Shown: positions 8,925 to 16,820 of the stretch, in pieces | Layout of the letters: the number at the start of each line of letters is the position of its first letter | Position numbering within the stretch: the stretch's first letter is position 1 | NCBI GenBank assembly: GCA_965222995.1 | Contig: OZ244977.1 | Location: forward strand, 3,720,001 to 3,784,000 | Length of the DNA stretch: 64,000 nt | Source: SB11 sp965222995 | GTDB taxonomy: Bacteria > Bacteroidota > Bacteroidia > UBA8524 | Direction: 5' to 3' | Made by a program: the position numbers and the translations under genes | Notes under the pieces: generated by a model | What the model was told of the DNA's origin: nothing | The model's database searches: none | The model's input: the letters and a program-made list of their open reading frames with translations, nothing else

Positions 8925-10265
8925 ATGCCCTTTTTTGAGCAGCATTTTAAAGCTTTGGTTTGGATTTTTTGCGGGGTATTTGCTTTGCAAATGTGGTTAT
9001 GTAGTGGTACACTAGCCCCCTATGCGGCAACCTTGCACAACCCACACCTGATAAACGACCAAGGGGATTATATACCTTTAGAAAAAGACACAAACTACAA
9101 TGAACTGGGCTGCTACTATATTGCCAACTACGACCACAAACACTATATAGCCAACTACAGGCTTATTGATAACAAGCCTAAAGAGCAGTGGAACTGGGCT
9201 TTTTTATTGCGCCGACCGTTGCTATACATAATTAGCTACCCGTTTATGAAAATGTTTGGTTTTTTGGGGGGTGGTTTTGTAATGGCATTACTTATTAATA
9301 TTGCTGTTTTAGTATGGTTTGCCCGCTGGGTGAAACAAAAGTGGGGGGCTACTGCAGCCATAGTGGGTTTAATTTCGCTTAGTGCTTACCCTGCAACTAT
9401 GTATTGGAGTGGTATGCCCTATCCGCATATACTTATTACCGCCTGTGTTTTGGTGCTAACCATTTTGCTGTATAAAGTATATGAAACCGATAATTTAAAA
9501 ACTATTGCCCTATGCTCATTGGGAGCAGGTATCAGCTTTTTGGCTTACGACACTTATATTTTCTTTTTCCCCGCTTTCGGGCTGTTGCTATTATTTCAAA
9601 AAAAGTGGAAGGCTATACCTATTTCCGTATTCTTTTTAGCCTTACCCTTGGGGTTATGGTTGTGGTTTTTAAATGGTAAAACGCTACCCAACGCTAGCGG
9701 CAACACTGATATTTATGGAAACATTATCACAGCTTATTTAAATGCCACTACCCAACAGTTGTGGGAGAACTTAAAAAACATCCCTTCTGTTTTGTACCAT
9801 AATTTTTCCAATGCCGCTTATTTTTATTTAGCTGTATTTTTTGTTGCTGTGATACTTGTTGGCAAGCTTACCAAAAGCCTGAAACTTGCTTTACCCTTTT
9901 GGGTAATTACCATAGCTATGCTAGCAGTATTTGTGTTTAATAACATGGCTCCTCACTATGAGGGCTGGCAAATGCGCGGTAATTGGATTTCGAGAATCTA
10001 TCAGCCGGTAATAATATTGTGTTTACTACCTGCCTTTGAAGTATTGAAAAACTGGGAACTGAGAGGCAAAAGACGTTACATACAGCTACTGGTAGTTGCA
10101 ACAGCCATCGTTTTTATTTTTAATACACAAATTAATATTTCACCAGCTTTTGGCAGTTATAGTCAAACATATCACCACTATAATTTCTACTTCCATTCTA
10201 TGCCCGAAACTATGGGTGAAAATCTAGAAAAACACGGTAGAAGACCCCTTTGGATATGCCCTTGA
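8925..10265 (+). CDS. Multi-span membrane protein, probable glycosyltransferase-like
   Basis: 446 residues from ATG 8925. A longer TTG-initiated reading (8874) adds 17 residues but would overlap the promoter box. About ten hydrophobic helices follow an N-terminal anchor, with a first periplasmic loop of ~70 residues rich in Tyr and Asn, as in GT-C fold enzymes. No soluble C-terminal domain is present. It is divergent from the methyltransferase operon at 8832 and shares its 90-bp intergenic region, which supports a role in the same envelope glycan pathway. The family assignment rests on topology, not on a catalytic motif. Confidence 0.55.
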   Translation: MPFFEQHFKALVWIFCGVFALQMWLCSGTLAPYAATLHNPHLINDQGDYIPLEKDTNYNELGCYYIANYDHKHYIANYRLIDNKPKEQWNWAFLLRRPLLYIISYPFMKMFGFLGGGFVMALLINIAVLVWFARWVKQKWGATAAIVGLISLSAYPATMYWSGMPYPHILITACVLVLTILLYKVYETDNLKTIALCSLGAGISFLAYDTYIFFFPAFGLLLLFQKKWKAIPISVFFLALPLGLWLWFLNGKTLPNASGNTDIYGNIITAYLNATTQQLWENLKNIPSVLYHNFSNAAYFYLAVFFVAVILVGKLTKSLKLALPFWVITIAMLAVFVFNNMAPHYEGWQMRGNWISRIYQPVIILCLLPAFEVLKNWELRGKRRYIQLLVVATAIVFIFNTQINISPAFGSYSQTYHHYNFYFHSMPETMGENLEKHGRRPLWICP

Positions 10266-10278
10266 GGTAAGTTCCATT

Positions 10279-10391
10279 GCGTCATTGCAAGTAGGTACTT
10301 TAATATACTTTTAGCTTATTTTTAAATTATTTGTGTAGCAATCTGTTTGCTTTTAATAATGAAGATTGCTTCGTAAAACCTCGCAATGACG
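10279..10391. repeat. Nested palindromic intergenic element (REP/MITE-like)
   Basis: Outer inverted arms GCGTCATTGC (10279-10288) and GCAATGACG (10383-10391), with inner arms GCAATCT (10338-10344) and AGATTGC (10363-10369). It lies between the ends of two convergent genes. The word pattern (GTCATTGC, AGCAATC, GATTGCTTCG, CTCGCAATGAC) resembles a palindromic repeat dispersed in many bacterial genomes, here in degraded form. I see no second copy in the window. Confidence 0.45.
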
Positions 10392-10398
10392 AAAGCTG

Positions 10399-11439
10399 CT
10401 ACTCAATAAAATATTGGTAGTCTTTGAAAATATGGCGGAAAATATAGTCTTGCACGGTAATTAATTCGGGGTTCCCCCCAATCAAAGCAAAATAGTTATC
10501 AGTATCGTATACCAATAAGTTTCCGTCTTTATCGTAAATAGATTTTGTATCGGAAGTAACGGGTTTGTAATACACACTAAGTTTTGCCGTGCTGCCATCG
10601 GTTCTTTTGATATTAATAACACATTTGGGGGTAGCTTCTTCCCTTAATGAGTCTATATAATTTTGCGAGTAACCGCTTAAATAGGTTTCAAAAGTAACTT
10701 TGGCAAACTGAGCCACATAAGGTTTTACTTTAGCCTGATTGGTTTTTGGGGCGGGTACACCTTTTTGGCTTACCGTAAAGGTATTTCCCTGTTCACGAGT
10801 TATTTCAAAAGATTTTTCGGCACTATCTGGATAATTAACTGCTACAGCGGCAAACTTATCTAAAGGGGTATCAAAAATAGCTTTGTCGCGCCACTCAGAA
10901 GGTTTGATGCTGTACCGTGATGACAAGTAGCCTCTAAAACCCGGAATATGCACCACAAAAGGGATTGTAGAGCCTTCTATATACATAAAGGTCCCTGTTT
11001 CATCAGCAGTAGTTCCTCCAACATAGTAGGTAATGGTTTTTTCGCCGTTTTGAAATACCTCCACTTTTTTTCCGTTGGTTGCCAAGCTGGCCACAACTTG
11101 TTTTTGTGCTGCCTGCCCTACAGGGTTTTTAGCTTCAATTTTTCGCATGGTTTTCAGCAAACGCTCTATTTTATCGGGAGCTGCTTTGAAAGAGTTATTT
11201 ACCGTCCAAACATTGTCATCTTGCTTACGCAACAAAATATACTCTCCGCTTCGGTTTGCTATAAAAATGCTATCTATGGTCTCCACATTTTTTACAGCAA
11301 AGTCTTTTTTCTCTGTAAGGTTTTGTTTCCCTGCTTTATTAATTAAGGGTAAAGCTATTATGGCTATAACCAATAATATGGATAGAACTATTAAGCTTCT
11401 TTTAACTTTTACGTTGAGTTTAAAATTCAGAAAATTCAT
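10399..11439 (-). CDS. DUF4340 domain-containing protein
   Basis: 346 residues: a cytoplasmic tail, one membrane helix (SLIVLSILLVIAIIALPLI, near residue 15) and a large beta-rich extracytoplasmic region matching DUF4340. DUF4340 proteins commonly accompany GldG-type ABC transporter components, and here the gene follows gldG and gldF on the same strand, although an opposite-strand gene sits between them. ATG 11439 is chosen over a TTG three codons upstream because a TAACTTTG promoter box overlaps the longer version. A role in an ABC-transport-linked envelope function is inferred. Confidence 0.75.
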   Translation of the reverse strand: MNFLNFKLNVKVKRSLIVLSILLVIAIIALPLINKAGKQNLTEKKDFAVKNVETIDSIFIANRSGEYILLRKQDDNVWTVNNSFKAAPDKIERLLKTMRKIEAKNPVGQAAQKQVVASLATNGKKVEVFQNGEKTITYYVGGTTADETGTFMYIEGSTIPFVVHIPGFRGYLSSRYSIKPSEWRDKAIFDTPLDKFAAVAVNYPDSAEKSFEITREQGNTFTVSQKGVPAPKTNQAKVKPYVAQFAKVTFETYLSGYSQNYIDSLREEATPKCVINIKRTDGSTAKLSVYYKPVTSDTKSIYDKDGNLLVYDTDNYFALIGGNPELITVQDYIFRHIFKDYQYFIE

Positions 11440-11445
11440 GGGGTG

Positions 11446-11453
11446 CAAAGTTA
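11446..11453 (-). promoter_or_regulatory. -7 box TAACTTTG, 6 nt before the DUF4340 start
   Basis: Exact TAnnTTTG match read on the minus strand, ending six bases before ATG 11439. It suggests the DUF4340 gene has its own promoter instead of relying on the gldFG transcript. Confidence 0.5.
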
Positions 11454-11544
11454 GTAAACAGAACGTTAACCAGTGGTTGAAGGTTTGAATAGTTTTTTGT
11501 TTGGTGCTTGCAACCCAAATACTCGATTACCCTTCTTTATAGAA

Positions 11545-11889
11545 ATGGCTAATAATGAAATTATAGCGTTTGCTGCATCACTGCCGTACGCTTCTAAAGG
11601 CAGTATAAACAACAAACTAACATACCAAATAGGGAAAAAACCTTTTATTTTTTTTGATGAAGAAAAAAGTGCCATAGCTATTAGGGTAACCGACAATAAA
11701 CTTAATTCTCTTTTAAATAAAGCAGGTTTTTTTGATACGGAAATGGGGACCAAAAAACCGAGTTGGGTAGGTATTGACCTCACAAAAATTATTGACAGTA
11801 AAGACATTAAAGAGTTGGTTATAGACAGTTTTCACCTAATGGCAAATAAAAAAGCTTTGGAAGCTCTTTACACTGAATTCCCCCTGTAA
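11545..11889 (+). CDS. Small MmcQ/YjbR-like protein
   Basis: 114 residues. The C-terminal part (SWVGIDLTKIIDSKDIKELVIDSFHLM) resembles the end of MmcQ/YjbR (CyaY-like fold) proteins, where a conserved Trp and a helix with SY/SF occur. The N-terminal half (ANNEIIAFAASLPYASKGSIN... then a strand with KPFIFFDEE) is compatible with that fold. I start at ATG 11545; an in-frame GTG at 11473 would give 24 more residues of doubtful quality. The gene lies on the opposite strand between DUF4340 and gldG and ends 1 nt before the gldG stop. Function unknown. Confidence 0.5.
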   Translation: MANNEIIAFAASLPYASKGSINNKLTYQIGKKPFIFFDEEKSAIAIRVTDNKLNSLLNKAGFFDTEMGTKKPSWVGIDLTKIIDSKDIKELVIDSFHLMANKKALEALYTEFPL

Positions 11890-11890
11890 T

Positions 11891-13660
11891 TTACTTTACA
11901 TATTTTCTTCTACGGATAAAACCGTTTATCAAACCGAAAAGGATAATAGCTACTACCGGAGCTACCATATTTAATGTTTTCCAATAGGTTTCCTCTGCTT
12001 TTACTTTCACTTTGTTTAGAGGACGTATTTCAAACTCTTTGGTGCGAACTTCAATCAATCCGTTTTCATCAAGCATATAGTCTAAACAGTTTACAAAAAA
12101 CTTCTTATTGTCGAACATGCGTTTGGTATGACGGTCGAAACCCAGTGGGAAAATTTCTCCGCGTCCGCTAATGGTATTACGAATCACATCCCCATCGCCA
12201 ATAACTATCATACTGGTTTTGGGGCTTCTCTCTCTAAAATTTATCGTTTGCTCTGCATCGCGCCTTCTGTTTTTAAATACGGATGTGAAGTTTCCTTCAA
12301 GTAACACTGCCAATGGCTGCTCGGGCTTGTTTAATAGTTTTGGAGGTATAGGCTTTGCTACAATATCAAACGATATCTCAACAGGGTTGTTTACCGGACG
12401 TGAGTATAACGACGAGGTAAGCAATACTTTTTTCTTTATTCCCCCTTTACCCACTGTATCTATGCTACTGGCAAAACGAAATAAAATAGGGTTAAGGTTT
12501 TTAACTATGGGGTGCTGGCTTTTAGCCACCACCTTTGGGTCGTATATCCAAGGGTATATCCTTCCCGAACCGTCTAAACGTAAGCCATTACACTCAGCAT
12601 CTTGTATTAAATTGGGGTTTACACGTACACCATACTCAAACAGCATATCATTTAGGTTCAAATCATAATCTCCCGTCACAATAGTGCGGTATTTGGCTAT
12701 ACTGTCTAAACTGGCAATTAATGGGTCTATCAGCCAAACTATTTTGCCACCGTTCATTACATATTGGTCTATGTAAAACTTCTCCTGCTCGCTAAACCTG
12801 TCTCGCGGGCGGGCAATAACCACTGCATCAAAACTGTTAAGCTTCCTGGTAAGCGTATCAATTAGCCATTTGCCGGCATCTTCGGGAGCTATGGAATCTA
12901 AACCACCTGCAAATTGTTTTATAAAATCAGGGTTTGCAGTATCCATCCACATATCAAAACGCTCTAATCGATAGCTTTTGCTCAGCTCATTGGCAATATC
13001 AGCCGTTTCTTTTTCATCTAACTCGCCATGCCCAGTGAAAAAAGCCACTTTTTTTCGTCCACCATCTACTACTTTGCGAATAGTTGCTGCAATTTCATAT
13101 TCAAGTGCTTCTATAGATTTATTTAATACTACTTGTGCCGGTTGTCCAAATTGTTGCTTAAGCAAGCTTAGCGGGTATTGTTGTGATGTTTTATAGTAGA
13201 AGTGCGCCCCGGGTACAATTACTTTTCTGGTGCTTTGGTCATCAGCGTCATCAAAAATTTCAGTAGGTTGCAGACCCTCTTGTTGCAATTGTTGTATTAT
13301 TTCTGCCTTATCTTTTTTTGTTTTTCCTTCCAAGGGGTCAACAAACTCATACTCAATCATCCCGTCAGAGGCAATCCGAAACTCATCCAACATTTCTTTG
13401 GTAGAGCGGCGTAAACGGTCAAAATCAGGGTTTAAATCACCATCTAAATACACCCGCACAAAAAGTATATCGTCAAGTTTTTGAGAAAGTTCTTTGCTGG
13501 CATCACTCAGGCTGTAGCGTTTTTCTTTGGTAAAATCTATACGCGTAAAAACCTTTGAAGCAATAATATTCAGTACCACTAAAAGGGCAAGGGCAACAAT
13601 CAATTCTGATACTGCCTGATATTTTTGGTTGCGTTTTTTGTTTTCTTCTTTCTTGCTCAT
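11891..13660 (-). CDS. gldG: GldG family gliding-motility-associated ABC transporter substrate-binding protein
   Basis: 589 residues from ATG 13660. There is an N-terminal membrane helix (ELIVALALLVVLNIIAS), a large extracytoplasmic region, and a C-terminal helix (MVAPVVAIILFGLINGFI) followed by RRRKYVK. The family marker HFYYKTSQQYPLSLLKQQFGQ-type region and the KVAFFTGHGELDE block match GldG/IntG-like proteins. In gliding Bacteroidota GldG works with GldF and GldA. The ATPase partner (gldA) is not visible in this window. A GTG at 13678 would overlap the end of gldF. Operon partner gldF lies directly upstream. Confidence 0.85.
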   Translation of the reverse strand: MSKKEENKKRNQKYQAVSELIVALALLVVLNIIASKVFTRIDFTKEKRYSLSDASKELSQKLDDILFVRVYLDGDLNPDFDRLRRSTKEMLDEFRIASDGMIEYEFVDPLEGKTKKDKAEIIQQLQQEGLQPTEIFDDADDQSTRKVIVPGAHFYYKTSQQYPLSLLKQQFGQPAQVVLNKSIEALEYEIAATIRKVVDGGRKKVAFFTGHGELDEKETADIANELSKSYRLERFDMWMDTANPDFIKQFAGGLDSIAPEDAGKWLIDTLTRKLNSFDAVVIARPRDRFSEQEKFYIDQYVMNGGKIVWLIDPLIASLDSIAKYRTIVTGDYDLNLNDMLFEYGVRVNPNLIQDAECNGLRLDGSGRIYPWIYDPKVVAKSQHPIVKNLNPILFRFASSIDTVGKGGIKKKVLLTSSLYSRPVNNPVEISFDIVAKPIPPKLLNKPEQPLAVLLEGNFTSVFKNRRRDAEQTINFRERSPKTSMIVIGDGDVIRNTISGRGEIFPLGFDRHTKRMFDNKKFFVNCLDYMLDENGLIEVRTKEFEIRPLNKVKVKAEETYWKTLNMVAPVVAIILFGLINGFIRRRKYVK

Positions 13661-13671
13661 ATTCTCTTTTC

Positions 13672-14400
13672 TTACCACTTGCGGCTTCCAAAAACAGTTT
13701 TTGTTAATAAAAGAAAAAGTGTGATTGCACTTATAAAATAGGCAGCATCTCTTGTATCTAAAACACCACGGCTAATGCTTTCGTAATGGTAGTTTATGCC
13801 TAACCATTGTATCCAGTAGCTCACACTTCGCAAAGCATCCAATTGCCCTAAATAATCAAAGGCAATGTAGAAAATGAAGCATAAAAACATAGATACTATA
13901 AACGAAACAATCTGGTTATCGGTAATAACAGAAGCAAATATGCCAATGGCCACAAACACACTACCCAGCATCAACAAACCCAAATAAGAACCCCACATAG
14001 CACCTGTATCAATATTTCCTTGAGGGTAACCCAGTTGATGAACTGTATAGTAATATAACAATGTTGGAACCAGTGAAAACAGTACTAATACAACTCCTGC
14101 AAAATATTTCCCTAATATGATTGACATATCACTTACCGGAGCAGTAGTAAGGGTTTCTATAGTTCCCGCTTTTTTCTCTTCAGAAAAGCTACGCATGGTT
14201 ATGGCTGATATTAAGAATATAAACACCCAAGGCCCCATGAAAAACAGGGTATCTATATTGGCATAGCCACCATCAAGTACATTGGTATCTTTAAACACCC
14301 ACATAAACAAGCCAATGGCAAGCAAAAACACACCAATGGCTATGTAGGCTATAAGCGAGCTTAAAAAGCTTCGGATTTCTTTAGCAAAAACAGTTAACAT
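13672..14400 (-). CDS. gldF: GldF-type gliding motility ABC transporter permease
   Basis: 242 residues with about six membrane helices and the ABC-2 permease signature SEEKKAGTIETLTTAPVS near residue 75, which is typical of GldF. It pairs with gldG, whose start lies about 11 nt downstream of this stop. No gldA ATPase gene is adjacent. Presence of gldFG suggests but does not prove gliding, because the pair also occurs in non-motile relatives. The 5' side faces an IR-rich spacer; a short inverted repeat (AATTCGC/GCGAATT at 14401-14416) sits directly before the start. Confidence 0.85.
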   Translation of the reverse strand: MLTVFAKEIRSFLSSLIAYIAIGVFLLAIGLFMWVFKDTNVLDGGYANIDTLFFMGPWVFIFLISAITMRSFSEEKKAGTIETLTTAPVSDMSIILGKYFAGVVLVLFSLVPTLLYYYTVHQLGYPQGNIDTGAMWGSYLGLLMLGSVFVAIGIFASVITDNQIVSFIVSMFLCFIFYIAFDYLGQLDALRSVSYWIQWLGINYHYESISRGVLDTRDAAYFISAITLFLLLTKTVFGSRKW

Positions 14401-14751
14401 AATTCGCTTGCGAATTTATCAAATATCAGTCAGCATTTAACGTATGTAACGTTAGTTTAGGTATAGGGTTGTAAAACTCAGCCATAATTGTATGTGGTTC
14501 AATACATTCTTAGCTTCTTCACTTCATTTTGAAAGGGGGGAATACTGTAAATTAAACCAAGAATGTATTCGGATTAAGTTAGAAAAACCCTCCCAAATTT
14601 ATTATCAACTGAATTATATATACTCGCCCTCCCTTAATTAAGGGAGGGAAATTTGAGAATACTTTGATTAGTTTTTTATTTTAGGAGGGTATAAAACTAC
14701 CTTCATCTTAATTTTACCTTACAATTCCATCAAATTCCTTTACTTGCGTTT
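14401..14751. repeat. IR-rich non-coding spacer, possible degenerate MITE
   Basis: This 351-bp divergent spacer contains no convincing gene. It holds an 11-bp inverted repeat AATACATTCTT (14501-14511) / AAGAATGTATT (14559-14569). It also holds a symmetric nested set: ACCCTCC (14587-14593), CAAATTT (14594-14600), a perfect 22-bp palindrome with arms CCCTCCCTTAA / TTAAGGGAGGG (14627-14648), AAATTTG (14649-14655) and GGAGGGT (14684-14690). The pairing order is nested, as in a folded RNA or a small palindromic element. Promoters for gldF and the BNR gene must also lie here. Confidence 0.45.
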
Positions 14752-16332
14752 ATGAAAAGAATTGTTGCCATAGCAATAACAATAGGTTTAAGTCTTTCAG
14801 CATTTAGCCAAAACTATATACGCAAAGTAAGCCGTAGTAATAACGACCCTGAAGAAGTTACCATTTACATTAACCCAAAAAACCCACAACAAATGGTAGC
14901 AGGTAGTAATATAACCAATGTATATGTGAGTGAAGATGGCGGGCAAACGTGGGACGAAAGCACCCTAAGGTCTAAAAAATATGGTGTATATGGCGATCCT
15001 GTGGTTTTTGCCAATGATAGCGGACACTTTTACTTTTGCCATCTTTCGCAAACCAAGCCGCCTTTAGATGCAAGCTATAGCTGGCTGGAGTACATAGTGG
15101 TGCAAAAAAGTACCGATGGCGGCAAAACCTGGAATGAAGGTGCAGGTTTAGGTTATGTGAAAGGCAAGGTGCAGGACAAAGAATGGATAAGTGGTGATTT
15201 TAGCAAAAGCAGCCCGCACAAAGGTAATTTATATGTTAGCTGGACTGAGTTTGATAAATACGGAAGTAGAAGCTCTAATGATTTTTCACGGATAAAATTT
15301 TCTCGCTCTACCAATGGCGGAAATACTTTTGAAGAAAGCATAGTTATATCAGACACTGTTGGGGATTGTGTTGATGGCGACCATACCCTAGAAGGGGCAA
15401 CATCAGCAGTATTGCCTAATGGTGATGTGCTGGTTGCTTGGGCGGGGCACGGTAATATTTATTTAGACAAAAGCACCGACGGAGGTAAAACCTTTGGCAA
15501 AGACCGAATTATTGCTGCACAACCCGGTAGCTGGGATATTCCCGTTGCTGAAATTATGCGTACTAATGGGATGCCCTTCTTAGTAGCTGATAACAGCGGG
15601 GGAAAACACAACGGCAACCTTTACCTACAATTTGGTGATGATGCAAACGGTGATGCTGATATTTTCATTCTAAAGTCTACTGATGGAGGTAAAACTTGGA
15701 GTAAAAAAATAAGAATTAACAATGATGAGGTTGGAAACGGTAAAGACCAGTTTTTGGGGCACATAGCTGTTGACCAAACCAACGGGGATATTTATGTGGT
15801 GTACTACAGCCGACAAAACTCTGAAAATAATTTATTTATAGATACTTACGTAGCATTTTCAACTGATGGGGGTGAAACTTTTACCCGCAGACGCATTACT
15901 AACGAACCTTTTGCGGCTCCCGGAAAAGAAGTTTTTTTTGGTGATTATAACGGTATAGCAGCTTACAAGGGTATTGTTCGCCCAATTTGGACGGATGTAA
16001 CTAACGGCGAGCTGACTGTGAAAACAGCTATTTTGGATAAAGAAATGCTGCAAAACCAAACCTTTGATGAGAAAGTAGATTATATAGGAGTGAAAAAGAA
16101 GGTTGATGAAGAAGATTTAGTGATTCATCTTCGCTTGAAAAATGAAGGCACTTTTATTTTAAAGATTTTAGATGCCACAGGAAGAAAAACCTTTTATAGC
16201 GAAACAGTTGCTAAAAATAAAAAGCACGAATTGGAAATTAAGCACGAAAATACAGCTTTACCACCGGGCAAATACAAAATTCAGGTAAGAATGAAAAGCA
16301 AAACCTTTGAAGAATCTTTTGAGGTGAAATAA
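14752..16332 (+). CDS. Secreted BNR/Asp-box (sialidase-fold) repeat protein
   Basis: 526 residues with a signal peptide (MKRIVAIAITIGLSLSAFSQ). Six Asp-boxes, S.DGG.T(W/F), occur near residues 60, 120, 186, 241, 309 and 370, giving the six-bladed propeller of the sialidase/BNR superfamily. The final ~85 residues (LKILDATGRKTFYSE ... GKYKIQVRMK) resemble a divergent T9SS-type sorting domain. I do not see the Arg triad needed to call it a sialidase, so the substrate is open. It stands alone between the IR-rich spacer and the pterin dehydratase gene. A TTTACTTG box lies just before the ATG. Confidence 0.8.
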   Translation: MKRIVAIAITIGLSLSAFSQNYIRKVSRSNNDPEEVTIYINPKNPQQMVAGSNITNVYVSEDGGQTWDESTLRSKKYGVYGDPVVFANDSGHFYFCHLSQTKPPLDASYSWLEYIVVQKSTDGGKTWNEGAGLGYVKGKVQDKEWISGDFSKSSPHKGNLYVSWTEFDKYGSRSSNDFSRIKFSRSTNGGNTFEESIVISDTVGDCVDGDHTLEGATSAVLPNGDVLVAWAGHGNIYLDKSTDGGKTFGKDRIIAAQPGSWDIPVAEIMRTNGMPFLVADNSGGKHNGNLYLQFGDDANGDADIFILKSTDGGKTWSKKIRINNDEVGNGKDQFLGHIAVDQTNGDIYVVYYSRQNSENNLFIDTYVAFSTDGGETFTRRRITNEPFAAPGKEVFFGDYNGIAAYKGIVRPIWTDVTNGELTVKTAILDKEMLQNQTFDEKVDYIGVKKKVDEEDLVIHLRLKNEGTFILKILDATGRKTFYSETVAKNKKHELEIKHENTALPPGKYKIQVRMKSKTFEESFEVK

Positions 16333-16346
16333 GCGTTTTTATACTC

Positions 16347-16577
16347 CTAAATTTTATCCAGTATATCAGCTAGTTTTCTGTCTTTATCGGTAATGGTATT
16401 TCCTGCATCGTGGGTGGTGAGTTTCACTTCTACTTTATTATATACATTACTCCACTCAGGATGATGGTTTAGTTTTTCTATAGCAAAGGCAGCCTTTACC
16501 ATCCATGCCATAGCCTCGGCAAAGTCAGTAAACTCAAACGTTTTGCAAAGCTTATTATCTTGTTCTTTCCAATTCAT
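16347..16577 (-). CDS. 4a-hydroxytetrahydrobiopterin dehydratase (PCD/DCoH)
   Basis: 76 residues, slightly shorter than usual for the family because the N-terminus is minimal. Family blocks are all present: DFAEAMAWMVKAAFAIEKLNHHPEWSN (with the HHPEW catalytic region), VYNKVEVKLTTHDAGNTITDKDRKLA. It dehydrates 4a-hydroxy-tetrahydropterin, recycling the cofactor used by aromatic amino acid hydroxylases, or serves a related pterin role. No hydroxylase gene is adjacent. It ends 14 nt from the stop of the convergent BNR gene. Confidence 0.9.
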   Translation of the reverse strand: MNWKEQDNKLCKTFEFTDFAEAMAWMVKAAFAIEKLNHHPEWSNVYNKVEVKLTTHDAGNTITDKDRKLADILDKI

Positions 16578-16779
16578 GCTGAAAGTTAAGTATTCCTTAT
16601 GGTTTTGTCATGCTTATGTCAATACTTTGTCAGTGCTTTGTCAATATTCAAAATCCTTAATATAACTCCCGCATAAAAATTCTAATCTTGTTGTGTTGCT
16701 TTATTGCAATACCAAAATTTAGAAACTATATCTACCCAAAAGCCCTTAGTCATTTATGGCAAAAGGCATTATAGTTAGT

Positions 16780-16802
16780 AAACAGCCGCATTGCGGCTGT
16801 TT
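16780..16802. terminator. Perfect GC-rich hairpin in a divergent intergenic region
   Basis: Arms AAACAGCCGCA (16780-16790) and TGCGGCTGTTT (16792-16802) are perfect inverted copies around one base; as RNA the stem is about 9 bp with a CATTG loop and an A-tract/U-tract on its flanks. The shape is that of a factor-independent terminator, yet it lies just upstream of a promoter box (16808) and no gene ends nearby on the plus strand after 16332. It may instead be an operator or an attenuation element for the gene at 16821. Confidence 0.5.
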
Positions 16803-16807
16803 GCGTT

Positions 16808-16815
16808 TATATTTG
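16808..16815 (+). promoter_or_regulatory. -7 box TATATTTG, 5 nt before the start codon
   Basis: Exact TAnnTTTG match followed by CCCCA and ATG 16821. The hairpin at 16780-16802 occupies the region between -7 and -33, so a DNA-binding protein or a cruciform there would affect promoter use. Confidence 0.55.
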
Positions 16816-16820
16816 CCCCA

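Noticed and set aside
12171..12668. 165-residue plus-strand ORF inside gldG
   Set aside because: Shadow of gldG on the other strand; composition is Ser/Thr/Phe-rich with no domain, and gldG is a clear family member.
14401..14416. AATTCGC / GCGAATT inverted repeat directly before gldF
   Set aside because: Arms of 7 bp with a two-base gap are too short to call an operator; recorded only in the gldF text.
14752..16332. Sialidase
   Set aside because: Six Asp-boxes show the propeller fold, but I could not identify the Arg triad or other catalytic residues.
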